Of a stretch of 64,000 nucleotides of DNA, positions 49,931-59,385 are shown in pieces. The DNA lies in the NCBI GenBank assembly GCA_964503125.1, contig CAZCZE010000068.1:1-64000 (forward strand), in the 5' to 3' direction. The stretch comes from FEN-1219 sp964503125 (GTDB lineage Bacteria; Pseudomonadota; Gammaproteobacteria; Steroidobacterales; Rariloculaceae). Within the stretch, counting starts at the first letter, position 1. Each line of letters starts with the position of its first letter. The position numbers were made by a program, and so were the translations under genes. The notes below the pieces were generated by a model. It searched no databases and was not told the DNA's origin. It was given only the letters and a program-made list of their open reading frames with translations.

Positions 49931-52377
49931 GATCCCGACCTCCGCAACTGAAACGGTGGGCTCTGCACGACGCCCAGAATCAAATCCGAGAACCGGTAGT
50001 CGTCCTCGGCGGCCGCGCGCACGATGGCGCGCACGGCGGGTTGATCGTAATGCTCGACGCCGCGGCCGAGCCCGTAGGTCAAGAGCTTCTCGGCGAGAGT
50101 CGTGACGAACAGGTCCGAGCTTAAGATGGCGGCGCGGAACTCGGCGACGCCGGAAAAAGACGCGCCGTCGGGCAGCGTGCCCGACGCGTCGACGGGGTCG
50201 CCCGTGTCGTCGAGCGTGCGCCACACGCCGACGGCGTTGAAGTTCTCGAGGGCGAAGCCGAGCGGGTCCATGAGCGCGTGGCAGCTCGCGCAGCTCGGGC
50301 TCTCGCGATGCGCGGTGAGGCGCTCGCGCAGCGTCAGCGTGCCTCCTAAGTCGCTCGTCTCCTCGAGCTTCGGCACGTCGGGCGGCGGCGGGGGCGGCGG
50401 TACCCCGAGCAGGTTCTCGAGGATCCACTTGCCGCGCACGACGGGCGAGGTGCGGTCGGGATACGACGTGACCGTGAGGATGCTGCCGTGGCCGAGCAGG
50501 CCGCGGCGCGGGCTATCGGCCGGCAGTTTCACGCGCCGGAAGTGGTTGCCCTTGACGTTCGGCAAGCCATAGTGTCGCGCGACACGCTCGTTGACGAACG
50601 TGTAGTCCGCGCGCAGCAGATCGAGCGCGCTGCGGTTCTCGTGCACGATGCTGCCGAAGAACAGCTCGGTCTCGCGCTTGAGCCCCTGCCGCAACGTGTC
50701 ATCGAAATCCGGGAACACGCTCTGCACGGGCACGACGGCATCGAGGTTGCGCAAGTAGAGCCACTGCCCGGCGAAGTTCTCGACGAACGCGTCGGCGCGC
50801 GCGTCGGCGAGCATGCGGACGACCTGTCGTTCGAGCTCGGTCGGGTCGCGCAGCGCGCCGCGCTCGGCAGCCGCGAGCAAACCGTCGTCGGGGATGCTGC
50901 TCCACAGGAAGAACGAGAGCCGCGACGCGAGCGCGAGATCGCTGATGGGATAAACGGCGCCCGGCGCGACGCCCTCGGGGTCGCGCTCGATGCGGAACAG
51001 GAACTCGGGCGACACGAGCAGGCGCTTGAGCGCGAGCTGGATACCCGCTGCAAAACTCTGGTCCGCTCCGTTGTGGAAGAACGCGAGCAGCGGCTCGACG
51101 TCGTCGTCGCTCACGGGCCGCCGGTACGCGCGGCGTGCGAGCCCGCTCAAGATCTCGCGGGCGCAGGTCTCGCCGGCCGTGGCGTCGCCGCTTGAGGGCG
51201 GCTGGCACGAGAAGATGCGCCGGCGGCTCGGCGTGTCGCCCGCGCCGCTCGCGGCGTACGGGCCGCTGATCTCGAGTGCGCGCAGGTAAGCGCCCGTGCG
51301 CGTCTCGGGGATGTTGACGCCCGCGGGGTAGGGCCGCTCGAACGGCAGCCGCGCCGCCTCGTCGACCGCGGCCGTGCGCGCGATGAACGTCGCCGTGACC
51401 TCGTGCGCGCCGGCCTCGACGGGCACGCGCACGCGCCAGTCGGCATCGGCTCGGTTGCGTGCCGCGCGCGCCTCGCGGCCCAGCGAGAAGCGCTGCACGA
51501 TCTGGCTGATCGCGGGCGCGTTCGGGTCGTTGTTGGCCGCCTCCGCCTGCATGAGCGGCACCGCGGGCAAGGTGAATAGCGCGACGCGCTCGCCGTCGAC
51601 GGCGATCTCGAGCTGCTGCTCCTCGGCGTAGAGCGGCATGCCTTCGTTCAAGTCGCGCGCGAGCTCGGCGGCGATCTCGTATACGCCGTCGACCGGGAAC
51701 GGGTAGTCGACGAGCGTGCCGCCGCGCGTGCCGAACGGCAGACCCGGCAGGCGGCGCTCCTGCGAGCGGTCGTCGGGCACGCGAAACCAATCTATATCCA
51801 CGAACGCGGACGGCGTGCCGACGGCGAGCCGGCTGACCCGGTCCGCGGCCGCGAGATAGCGCTCGAGCAGCGTCGGCGACAGCTTGAGCACGCCCGCGAT
51901 GTTGTCGAAGCCGTAGCTCGCCTCGTCGGCGGGCAGCAGCTCGGCGACGTCGACGTCGAGCGCGAGCAGGTCGCGCACGGCGTTGCGGTACTCCGTGCGG
52001 TTCAAGCGATGGAACGGCTCGGTGCGGCCCGGGTTCGGGTTGGCCGCCGCGGTCGCGTCGAGCTCGCTCTCGAGCCAACTCGCGAACTTACGGCGCGCGT
52101 CGGCCGCCGGGCGCGGCTCGCCGACGGGCGGCATCATGCCGGCCTTGAGCTTGCGGACGACCTTCTCCCACTCGGTGGGATGGGCGGCCACGGCCGCGAG
52201 CGGCAGCGACTCGAGTGTGAGCTCTGCCGTGCGCTCGGCATCGTCGTGGCAGTTGGTGCAGTAGCGCGCCACCGTGGCGCCGTGCTCGGCGAGCAGCTCC
52301 TCGCGCGAGGGCGTGCAGCCCGCGACCAAAGCGCCGGCGCCGGCCAGGGCGAGCAAGAGGTTGGCCCGAATGAGCAT
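49927..52377 (-). CDS. DUF1592/DUF1588/DUF1585 haem-binding lipoprotein (planctomycete-type cytochrome)
   Basis: An 816-residue lipoprotein (lipobox LVAGC). Domain order is: N-terminal cytochrome-like part with CTNCH and the KLKAGMMPPVGEPRP block; DUF1587 (RLNRTEYRNAVRDLL); DUF1595/1592 (RRAYRRPVSDDDVEPLL, RLSFFLWSSIPDD); DUF1588 (RRGLLGHGSILTVTSYPDRTSPVVRGKWILENLLG) and DUF1585 at the C-terminus. A second haem motif, CASCH, is in HRESPSCASCHALMDPLGFALENF. Start is ATG 52377, which opens directly onto the lipoprotein signal. The family's reaction is uncharacterised; electron transfer coupled to hydrolysis of a polymer is a common guess. It heads the operon with DUF1552 and ankyrin genes. Confidence 0.88.
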   Translation of the reverse strand: MLIRANLLLALAGAGALVAGCTPSREELLAEHGATVARYCTNCHDDAERTAELTLESLPLAAVAAHPTEWEKVVRKLKAGMMPPVGEPRPAADARRKFASWLESELDATAAANPNPGRTEPFHRLNRTEYRNAVRDLLALDVDVAELLPADEASYGFDNIAGVLKLSPTLLERYLAAADRVSRLAVGTPSAFVDIDWFRVPDDRSQERRLPGLPFGTRGGTLVDYPFPVDGVYEIAAELARDLNEGMPLYAEEQQLEIAVDGERVALFTLPAVPLMQAEAANNDPNAPAISQIVQRFSLGREARAARNRADADWRVRVPVEAGAHEVTATFIARTAAVDEAARLPFERPYPAGVNIPETRTGAYLRALEISGPYAASGAGDTPSRRRIFSCQPPSSGDATAGETCAREILSGLARRAYRRPVSDDDVEPLLAFFHNGADQSFAAGIQLALKRLLVSPEFLFRIERDPEGVAPGAVYPISDLALASRLSFFLWSSIPDDGLLAAAERGALRDPTELERQVVRMLADARADAFVENFAGQWLYLRNLDAVVPVQSVFPDFDDTLRQGLKRETELFFGSIVHENRSALDLLRADYTFVNERVARHYGLPNVKGNHFRRVKLPADSPRRGLLGHGSILTVTSYPDRTSPVVRGKWILENLLGVPPPPPPPDVPKLEETSDLGGTLTLRERLTAHRESPSCASCHALMDPLGFALENFNAVGVWRTLDDTGDPVDASGTLPDGASFSGVAEFRAAILSSDLFVTTLAEKLLTYGLGRGVEHYDQPAVRAIVRAAAEDDYRFSDLILGVVQSPPFQLRRSGS

Positions 52378-52432
52378 GGCTCGATTATAGTCGGAGGTGC
52401 CGCCAACGCGCCCGGCGGCAGGGGGAGGGGCC

Positions 52433-53563
52433 ATGGCTCATCGCAGGATCGTTGAGGCAACGCTCGCGGCCGCCGTCGCGGCCGGCATCGCCACGCTCGC
52501 GACCGCGCAGACCGCCGCACCGGCCGGTTCGCTGCGCGCCGTGCCCGCCGAGACGATGGCCGCGGCTTATGTCGACAAGAGCTGGCGGCCGCCGCGCACC
52601 TCGTGGGGCCACCCGAGCTTCGAGGGCGTCTGGAGCACCGACGACTTCCGCGGCGTGCCCATGAACCGGCCGCGCAACCAGGCCGATCGCACGTCGCTCA
52701 CGGCCGAGGAGTTCAAGGCGCGCGCGGCGGGAGACGAGACCGGCCGCGACTTCACGATCAACGAGGGCACGTTCCTGCGCCACGAGTTCGGCATCCGCAC
52801 GTTCGGCTACACGTCGCTCATCATCGACCCGCCGAACGGCCAGATGCCGGCGCTAACGCCCGCAGGGCAAGCGCTCGCCGCGACGCGCTCGCGCGGCACG
52901 TTCGGGCCGGGACCGTTCGACGGCCTCGACGATTTCTCGCTCTACGACCGCTGCATCACGCGCGGCGTCCTGGGATCCTTGCTGCCCGTCATCTACGGCA
53001 ACGGCTTGCGAATCACGCAGAACCCGAACGCCGTGGCGATCAGCTACGAAATGATCCACGACACGCGCATCATCCCGCTCGACGGCCGGCCCGCGCTCGA
53101 CGGCGGCATCCGCCAGTACATGGGCAGCGCCCGCGGCCGCTTCGAGGGTGACACGCTCGTCGTCGAGACGACCAACTTCACCGACAAGACGAGCATCGGC
53201 GTCAACGGCGGCGGGCCGCCGAACAGCGGCGAGCTCAAGCTCACCGAGCGCTTCACGCGCATCGACCCCGCGATGATCGAGTATGTCGCCGCCGTCGACG
53301 ACCCGGGCGCGTACACGGCGCCGTGGACGGTGCGGGTCATGATCACGTCGCGGCCGGGCTACGAGGTGCTCGAGTACTCGTGCCACGAGGGCAACGGTGC
53401 CGTCGGTAATGCCTTGAGCGGCGAGCGTGTCTACGAGCGGCAGGTGGCCGAGGCCAAAGCGAAGGGCCTGCCGATACCCGAGCGCGCGACCCAACACGAG
53501 CAGATCCGCAACGGCGTGCCCGGCGAAGGTCAGCGCGTCTTCGACATCAACGCCGGGGAGTAG
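52433..53563 (+). CDS. Exported protein of unknown function
   Basis: A 376-residue protein with a signal peptide ending TLATAQ. A beta-rich core contains HPSFEGVWSTDDFRGVPMNRP, SLYDRCITRGVLGSLLPVIYGNGLRITQNPNAVAISYEMIHDTRIIPLDG and GSARGRFEGDTLVVETTNF, shared in pattern with the protein at 34503-35321. No catalytic motif is recognised. A strong ribosome-binding site, GGGGGAGGGG, lies just before ATG 52433, so the start is secure. It is divergent from the DUF1592 gene. The small membrane protein gene follows six bases after its stop. Confidence 0.75.
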   Translation: MAHRRIVEATLAAAVAAGIATLATAQTAAPAGSLRAVPAETMAAAYVDKSWRPPRTSWGHPSFEGVWSTDDFRGVPMNRPRNQADRTSLTAEEFKARAAGDETGRDFTINEGTFLRHEFGIRTFGYTSLIIDPPNGQMPALTPAGQALAATRSRGTFGPGPFDGLDDFSLYDRCITRGVLGSLLPVIYGNGLRITQNPNAVAISYEMIHDTRIIPLDGRPALDGGIRQYMGSARGRFEGDTLVVETTNFTDKTSIGVNGGGPPNSGELKLTERFTRIDPAMIEYVAAVDDPGAYTAPWTVRVMITSRPGYEVLEYSCHEGNGAVGNALSGERVYERQVAEAKAKGLPIPERATQHEQIRNGVPGEGQRVFDINAGE

Positions 53564-53569
53564 GCCGCC

Positions 53570-53794
53570 ATGGGACGCACGTTCGACGTTTTAATGAAGA
53601 TCGTCACGAGCCTCGTGGGCTTGCTCATGATCGGCATGGGCTCCGTGTGGATGATGCAGGGCTTAAGCGTCGGGCCCGCGGCGATCATGCAGGGGTTCAT
53701 GGTCAACGACATTCGCTGGACCCTCTACGGCGCGATCCTCGCGGTCGTCGGCATCGCCGAGATCGTCCGGAGCTGGACGCGGGCGCGCGGCTAG
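53570..53794 (+). CDS. Small two-helix membrane protein
   Basis: A 74-residue protein with two hydrophobic helices (VTSLVGLLMIGMGSVWMMQGLS and LYGAILAVVGIAEIVRSW) joined by a short loop. It is probably real: it follows the gene at 52433-53563 closely, has normal composition, and its stop shares CTAG with the stop of the convergent symporter. No family name is known to me. It may assist the exported protein encoded before it. Confidence 0.7.
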   Translation: MGRTFDVLMKIVTSLVGLLMIGMGSVWMMQGLSVGPAAIMQGFMVNDIRWTLYGAILAVVGIAEIVRSWTRARG

Positions 53795-55461
53795 CCCAAC
53801 CAGAACGAGAAATAGAGATACAGCCCGGCGACGAGCGCCAGCACGACGGCCGTCGCCACGACGTCCTTGAAGTCCCAGCTCGCGCGTACGGCCGCGCGGT
53901 CGAGCGAGTCGAACGTGAGCCCTTTGATCCGGTCGCGGTCCGGCGGCTCGCCGCCGCGGGATGCGACGATGCACGTCGTCACGCAGATCAAGAAGAGCAC
54001 ACCCGAGAAATAGAGGAAATTGAAATCGCCGATCGCGGCGAGCGGCGCGGGGGTCTCGATCTTGCCGGCGCCGAACAAGGCCTGGATCACGAGCTTGCCG
54101 AAGCCGAGCACGAACCCTAATCCTAAGCCCCAGGTGGCGCCGCGCGCGTTGATGCGGCTGCTCCCGAGGCCGAGCAGGAACACGGCCGTGATCGGCGGCG
54201 CGAGATAGCTCTGCACGTTCTGTAGATATTGATAGAGCCCGCCGCCCGAGATCAGAGGCATCACGGGAATCCACAAGAGGCCGAGCCCCACGACGACGAG
54301 CGTCGCGAGACGCCCCACGTGCACGAGCATCGCCTGGCTCGCCTTGGGGTGGAGCTTCTCGTAGACGTCGACCGTGAACAGCGTGGCCGTCGAGTTGAAC
54401 AGCGACGACAGCGAGCTCATGAGTGCGGCCAAGAGCGCAGCGACGACGAGCCCGCGGAGTCCCGCCGGCAGCAGCGTGGCGACCATCGTGGGGAACACTT
54501 GATCCGCGAGCTGCTCGCCGTTCAAACCCGTCGGAATCGCGAGCGCGCCACGCGCATGGAGCGCGGCGCCGATCAAGCCCGGCACGAGGAAGATCAGCAC
54601 GGGCCAGACCTTGAGGAACGCGCCGAACAGCGCGCCGCGGCGCGCCGACTTCAAGTCCTTGGCGGCGAGCGTGCGTTGCACGATGTACTGGTCGGTGCAC
54701 CAGTACCAGATGCCGACGACGGGTGATGCGATGAGGATTCCGAGCCAAGGGAAGTCGGGATCCGAGAGCGGCCGCCACAGCGCGTACTCGGCGACGTGCT
54801 CGCCCGCGAACGCTCGGAGCTCGCCCCAACCGCCGAGCGTCTCGAGCCCGAAGTACGTCAGGGCCGCGGCGCCGAAGATCAGGATCAGCGCCTGCGCCGC
54901 GTCGGTGTAGAGCACGATGCGCAGCCCGCCCGCGATCGTATAGAGACCGGTCAGAACGACGGTGATGACGGCGCCGAACCAGAAGGCGTTCTGCGGGCTG
55001 CCGAAGGTGTCGGGCAGCAACGTGCTGAACACGAGCGCGCCCGCGTAGACCGTGACCGAAACCTTCGTGAGCACGTACGCGGCCAGCGACACGAGCGAGA
55101 GCATCCAGCGCGGGCGCGGGCCGAAGCGCCGCTCGAGAAACTCGGGCATGGTGAACACGCCGGACTGGTAGTAGAACGGCACGAACACCCACGCGAGCAG
55201 CACGACGATCCAGGCGTGGAGCTCGTAGTGGGCCACGGCGAGCCCTGTCGAGGCGCCTTGCCCCGCGAGGCCCACGATGTGCTCGGAGCCGATGTTCGAG
55301 GCGAAGATCGAGGCGCCGATCGCGAAGAACCCCACGTTGCGGCCGGCGAGGAAGTAGTCGGCCGCGGTCTTCGGCTTGCGGATCTCGAACACGATCACGG
55401 CCAGCAAGACGAGGAAGTAGGCGCCGATCACGATCCAGTCCAGTGGCGTCAGTGTCGTCAT
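53791..55461 (-). CDS. Sodium:solute symporter (SSS family), probably for a sugar
   Basis: A 556-residue inner-membrane protein with about 14 helices of the LeuT-fold SSS family. AADYFLAGRNVGFFAIGASIFASNIGSEHIVGLAGQGASTG is the start typical of SGLT-like members; YTIAGGLRIVLYTDAAQALILI and LRGLVVAALLAALMSSLSSLFNSTATLFTVDVYEKL, which contains the sodium-site serines, follow. It is likely to take up a mono- or aldouronic sugar released by the alpha-glucuronidase encoded 13 bases upstream. GAGAGAGAAGG precedes ATG 55461. Confidence 0.9.
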   Translation of the reverse strand: MTTLTPLDWIVIGAYFLVLLAVIVFEIRKPKTAADYFLAGRNVGFFAIGASIFASNIGSEHIVGLAGQGASTGLAVAHYELHAWIVVLLAWVFVPFYYQSGVFTMPEFLERRFGPRPRWMLSLVSLAAYVLTKVSVTVYAGALVFSTLLPDTFGSPQNAFWFGAVITVVLTGLYTIAGGLRIVLYTDAAQALILIFGAAALTYFGLETLGGWGELRAFAGEHVAEYALWRPLSDPDFPWLGILIASPVVGIWYWCTDQYIVQRTLAAKDLKSARRGALFGAFLKVWPVLIFLVPGLIGAALHARGALAIPTGLNGEQLADQVFPTMVATLLPAGLRGLVVAALLAALMSSLSSLFNSTATLFTVDVYEKLHPKASQAMLVHVGRLATLVVVGLGLLWIPVMPLISGGGLYQYLQNVQSYLAPPITAVFLLGLGSSRINARGATWGLGLGFVLGFGKLVIQALFGAGKIETPAPLAAIGDFNFLYFSGVLFLICVTTCIVASRGGEPPDRDRIKGLTFDSLDRAAVRASWDFKDVVATAVVLALVAGLYLYFSFWLG

Positions 55462-55474
55462 GATTCCTTCTCTC

Positions 55475-57649
55475 TCATCGGCCGGGCGCGAACGGAAAGC
55501 TCAGGCTCCTGTAGTGCTCGAGCGTGTGCTCGGGCTCCGCGACGCCGCGTGGCAGATCGAGCCCCGATTGCGATTTGAAATAGGCGATGCAGGCGTCGCG
55601 CCACCAGCGTGCCTCGCGCGCTTGAATCTCGAGCAACTGCGTCGTCTTCGCGAACCGCTCAGCGTCGACGTACGGCTCGAGCGTCGCCCAGTCCGCGCGC
55701 ATGGCCGCCACCTCGGCGACGCCGCGGTCGTAGTGCGCGACGAGCTCCTCCCAGAGTGTGCGGCCCGAGCGCAGGCCGTGATCCCACGGCAAGCGATGGA
55801 ACCACAGGAGATACGCGTCGGGCACCGTGGCGAGATTCGCGAACCGGCTCGCGACTTCCGGCGCGTACTGCGCGACCGCGTCGCTGCCGCTCGCCGTGCG
55901 GTCGAGGCCGATGCCGTCGGCGTTGGCGCGATGGTAGTAGTCAGGATTCCACTCGGCGCGATCGAGGTCGTCGACCCAGGGCGCGGGACCGTAGTGGTGC
56001 CCCGTGCCCATGAGATGCGCGAGGCCGAGCGGCGTCATGTAATCGACGACGGCCTCGCGCGAGCGCAGCATCATCTTGAGCGCCGTCGTCACGAATTCCG
56101 GATCGATCGAGAAAGTCATGCGCAGCCACTCCGCGGCGATCTCGCGCGCGGACAGCGCTGGATCCCACGCCAGCCGGCCGAAGACGTACCAGTTCGCTTG
56201 CGCGAACGGCGCGCCGGTCCAGTCGCGCGCCGCGCCGACGTTCGCCACGCCCGCGATGCCCGTCCCCGCGTGGCCGAACACGCTACCGTCGACGACGCGC
56301 GCAACCGTCGAGCCCAGGCCGTTCGCATACGTGTCGGCGTCGAGCACCTCCTCGTAGAGCGTGCCGAGATAGGCGAGGTGCGTCGCGAAGCCGAGATACT
56401 CCTGCGTGATCTGGAGCTCGAGCGCGAGCGGCGTGCGCGGCATGGCGCCGAACAACGGATGGAACGGCTCGCGCGGCTGGAAGTCGAGCGGGCCGTTCTT
56501 GACTTGCACGATCACGTTCTCGGCGAACGTGCCGTCGAGCGGCACGAATTCTTGGGTTCCCTGCTTGACGCGATCCTCGGGGCTGTTGCGCGCGTAGACG
56601 AACGCGCGCCAGAAGACTGCGCCGCCGTGCGGCCGCAGCGCGGCGGCGAGCATATTGGCGCCGTCCGCGTGCGTGCGGCCGTAGCCCTGCGGCCCGGGCT
56701 GGCCCTCGGAGTCGGCCTTGACCAAGAAGCCGCCGAAGTCGGGAATTCGTTCGTAGATCTCGTCGGCCTTCGCGCGCCACCACGCACGCACGTCGGCATC
56801 GAGCGGGTCCGCGGTCTTAAGACCGCCGATGTCGATCGGCGCGCTGAAGCGCACCGAGAGGTACACGCGGATGCCGTACGGACGCAGCACGCCCGCGAGC
56901 GCCGCCACTTTGTCGAGATACGGACTCGTGAGGATCTCGGGTTGTGCGTTGACGTTGTTCAAGACCGCGCCGTTGATGCCGATCGAGGCGTTGGCGCGCG
57001 CATAGTCCGTGTAGCGCGCGTCGAGATAATTGGGCAGCCGCCACCAGTCCCAAATCGACGTGCCCGCGTAGCCGCGCTCGACCGAGCCGTCGAGGTTGTC
57101 CCAGTGGTTGAGCAGTCGCAGCCCGATGCGTGGCGTGCTCGCGACGTCGAGCTCGGCGAGATGGCCGCCGGTTTGCGCGAGCCGCAGCCAGGCGAACGCG
57201 CCGTAGAGCACGCCGATGTCCTCGTTGGCCGCGATCGCCGTGACGCGGTGGCCGTCGAGCTCGACGGTGCGAAGCAAATAGCCCTCGCGCCGGAGCGGCG
57301 CGAGCGGCAGATCGAGCCGTGCAATGAGCGCCGAGCTGCGCGGCGTGCCGATGACGAGGCTGCCGTCCTCGACGGTCTGCGTGACGGGTGCGGGTCGTCC
57401 CGACAGTCCCGCGACGCCGGCTTGCAGCTCGGCGACGGCGGCGCGCAGCGTCGCGGAGGCATCGGCGGGCGCGACGATGGCCGTGGCGACGTCGGTCACC
57501 GCGTCTCGCAGCTCCGGGGGAAGCGGCCGGTAGCGCAGCCAGAGCTCGTAACCGTCCTCGGCCTCCGCGGACGGCGCCATGCCCGCGACCAACAGCAGCG
57601 TGCCGGCCGCGAGCACGAGGCGACGTGCCACATCGAAGCGCGCAATCAC
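55475..57649 (-). CDS. Exported GH67 alpha-glucuronidase
   Basis: A 724-residue protein with a signal peptide (ending PSAEAE) and a complete GH67 layout: an N-terminal beta-sandwich, a TIM-barrel and a C-terminal helical domain. Typical blocks are LNHWDNLDGSVERGYAGTSIW, VKADSEGQPGPQGYGRTHADGANML with the catalytic acid Glu, and VQVKNGPLDFQPREPFHPLFG with the Asp and Glu of the second carboxylate pair. The enzyme cuts 4-O-methylglucuronic acid from the end of xylo-oligosaccharides made from glucuronoxylan. The GTG at 57649 follows GGGGA and starts the signal peptide; the open frame before it is not needed. It is co-transcribed with the sodium symporter. Confidence 0.92.
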   Translation of the reverse strand: MIARFDVARRLVLAAGTLLLVAGMAPSAEAEDGYELWLRYRPLPPELRDAVTDVATAIVAPADASATLRAAVAELQAGVAGLSGRPAPVTQTVEDGSLVIGTPRSSALIARLDLPLAPLRREGYLLRTVELDGHRVTAIAANEDIGVLYGAFAWLRLAQTGGHLAELDVASTPRIGLRLLNHWDNLDGSVERGYAGTSIWDWWRLPNYLDARYTDYARANASIGINGAVLNNVNAQPEILTSPYLDKVAALAGVLRPYGIRVYLSVRFSAPIDIGGLKTADPLDADVRAWWRAKADEIYERIPDFGGFLVKADSEGQPGPQGYGRTHADGANMLAAALRPHGGAVFWRAFVYARNSPEDRVKQGTQEFVPLDGTFAENVIVQVKNGPLDFQPREPFHPLFGAMPRTPLALELQITQEYLGFATHLAYLGTLYEEVLDADTYANGLGSTVARVVDGSVFGHAGTGIAGVANVGAARDWTGAPFAQANWYVFGRLAWDPALSAREIAAEWLRMTFSIDPEFVTTALKMMLRSREAVVDYMTPLGLAHLMGTGHHYGPAPWVDDLDRAEWNPDYYHRANADGIGLDRTASGSDAVAQYAPEVASRFANLATVPDAYLLWFHRLPWDHGLRSGRTLWEELVAHYDRGVAEVAAMRADWATLEPYVDAERFAKTTQLLEIQAREARWWRDACIAYFKSQSGLDLPRGVAEPEHTLEHYRSLSFPFAPGR

Positions 57650-57762
57650 TCGAGGTCCCCCAAGCCGGGCGGCGCTCGAGAGTGAGCCCCGTCGGCCGTC
57701 CGCGATCTTTGCACAGACGCGCGCGGCGCGCAGCGGGGTCGCGGACGGTACACTGGCCGCGA

Positions 57763-58572
57763 ATGCACACGAGGATCCGCTTTTGCGTCGCTGCAGCCGC
57801 GATGCTGTCGCTGGCCGGCGCCGACCTCGCCGCGCAGGAGACGGCCGCGGGCGCGCCGCCGTTCGCGACGACGGTGCCGCAGCCGCGCACGGACTCGAAC
57901 TCGGCACTCGCGCACGCGGAGCTCGTGCACAAGGCCGGCGCCGGCGTCATCGACGTCTATTTCATCGGCGACTCGATCACGCGTCGTTGGGGCGCGCTCG
58001 ACTACCCCGAGCTGCTCGTGCATTTCCAGCAGAGCTTCTTCGGCTGGAACGCGGCGAACTTCGGGTGGGGCGGAGATCGCACGCAGAACGTGCTCTGGCG
58101 TCTCGATCACGGCGAGCTGATCGGCGTCGCGCCGAAAGTCTTCGTCGTGCAGGCCGGCACGAACAACTTGGCCGACTTCGCATCGGCCGACGAACCCGTT
58201 GCAGCCGTCGCGGCCGGCATCGAGGCCATCGTCGAGCGCTGCCGGCGCCATGCGCCCGAAGCGCTCGTCGTGCTCACGGCGGTGTTCCCGCGCCGCGACC
58301 GGCCGGAGTTCAACGCGAGCATCGCGGCCATCAACGCGAAGCTCGCCGCGTACGCCGACGGGCAACTCGTTCGTTATCTCGACATCAACGACCGGCTCGC
58401 CGACTCGCGCGGCGTGCTGCGAGAGGAGATGTCCGAAGACGGGCTGCACCTCTCGCTCGCGGCGTATCGAATCTGGGCCGATGCGCTGCAGCCGGTTCTC
58501 GCCGAGCGGCTCGGTGCGCCGGCCGAGCGCGACTTGGCCCCGCCGCCGACCGGGAATCCCGCCGCGCGCTAG
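57763..58572 (+). CDS. Exported SGNH/GDSL esterase
   Basis: A 269-residue protein with a signal peptide (ending ADLAAQ). The four SGNH blocks are present: FIGDSITRRWG (Ser nucleophile), NFGWGGDRTQNVLWRL (Gly), VQAGTNNLAD (Asn) and EDGLHLSLAAY (Asp-His). It resembles platelet-activating factor acetylhydrolase-like and acetylxylan esterase-type enzymes. As it is divergent from the GH67 gene, deacetylation of xylan side chains is a sensible hypothesis. ATG 57763 gives a normal signal peptide; the frame open before it is a shadow. Confidence 0.87.
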   Translation: MHTRIRFCVAAAAMLSLAGADLAAQETAAGAPPFATTVPQPRTDSNSALAHAELVHKAGAGVIDVYFIGDSITRRWGALDYPELLVHFQQSFFGWNAANFGWGGDRTQNVLWRLDHGELIGVAPKVFVVQAGTNNLADFASADEPVAAVAAGIEAIVERCRRHAPEALVVLTAVFPRRDRPEFNASIAAINAKLAAYADGQLVRYLDINDRLADSRGVLREEMSEDGLHLSLAAYRIWADALQPVLAERLGAPAERDLAPPPTGNPAAR

Positions 58573-58669
58573 CCGGCGGCAGAGATCAGTGTCGCGGTGC
58601 TCGCGAAACTGGACGTTTACCCCGGTTTCTGGCGTACGCTTCACCCTACGGAACCTCCAGATTGGAGGC

Positions 58670-59059
58670 ATGGGACTCGTCATGACGAACCTGCAACTCA
58701 GCAACCCGCGCGAGCCCGGGCTCGCGCCCGTCGAAGTCGCCGCGCTCGCCGACACGGGCTCGGTATTCCTCTGCATTCCCGAGCACGTGCGCCTACAGCT
58801 CAAGCTCGAGGTCCTCGAGCAGCGCGAGGTCAAGCTCGCGGACGGCTCGCGCGCGACGTACCCGTACGTCGGCCCGATCGTCCTGCGCTTCAAGAATCGC
58901 ACCGGGTTCGTCGGCGCGCTCGTGCTCGGCGACGAGGTGCTGCTCGGCGCGATTCCGATGGAAGAGATGGACCTCGTCGTCAGTCCGCGCGATCGCACGG
59001 TCGACGTGAACCCCGAGAGCCCAAATATCGCCACCGGCATCGTCAAGCGCGCCGCTTGA
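58670..59059 (+). CDS. Clan AA retropepsin-like aspartyl protease
   Basis: A 129-residue single-domain protein. VAALADTGSVFLCIP holds the DTG catalytic motif of retroviral-type aspartyl proteases, and EVLLGAIPMEEMDLVVSPRDRTVDVNPESP matches the C-terminal half of this bacterial family, whose members begin MGLVYADIEL-like as here (MGLVMTNLQLSN). They work as homodimers. GGAGG lies very close (one base) before ATG 58670, so ATG 58682 is another possible start. It lies immediately before the toxin-antitoxin pair on the same strand, which may not be accidental. Confidence 0.78.
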   Translation: MGLVMTNLQLSNPREPGLAPVEVAALADTGSVFLCIPEHVRLQLKLEVLEQREVKLADGSRATYPYVGPIVLRFKNRTGFVGALVLGDEVLLGAIPMEEMDLVVSPRDRTVDVNPESPNIATGIVKRAA

Positions 59060-59112
59060 GCAGTTGCTGTGCTTCGAACGGACGGCGATGACGCCGACCG
59101 TACGCGCGCGGT

Positions 59113-59385
59113 ATGATCGGTAGTATGACGAAAGCCAAGATCGCCATTACGCTGCCGCCTGCGCTCGTCACGCGCGTTCAGGATGCCGTGCGCGAGGGAC
59201 GCGCGCCGAGCGTCAGCGCCTACGTCGCCGCCGCGCTCGAGGAAAAAGCGAAGCTCGACGATCTCAACACGATGCTCGACGAGATGCTAACGGAGACTGG
59301 CGGTCCTCTGACCGAGCGGGAACGCGTTGCCGCCGAGGCGGCGCTCGGGATGGCCGAGAGAAAGCGAAAGCGCCGCCGCAAATGA
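59113..59385 (+). CDS. Type II antitoxin (ribbon-helix-helix, VapB-like)
   Basis: A 90-residue protein with an N-terminal ribbon-helix-helix domain (KIAITLPPALVTRVQDAVREGRAPSVSAYVAAALEEK), a middle helix and a very basic C-terminal end (ERKRKRRRK). The ATG at 59125 (MTKAKIAITLPP) may be the true start. The TGA stop overlaps the toxin start by four bases (ATGA), the classical arrangement. The protein should bind and neutralise the PIN toxin and repress the pair's own promoter in the 53 bases before it. Confidence 0.85.
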   Translation: MIGSMTKAKIAITLPPALVTRVQDAVREGRAPSVSAYVAAALEEKAKLDDLNTMLDEMLTETGGPLTERERVAAEAALGMAERKRKRRRK

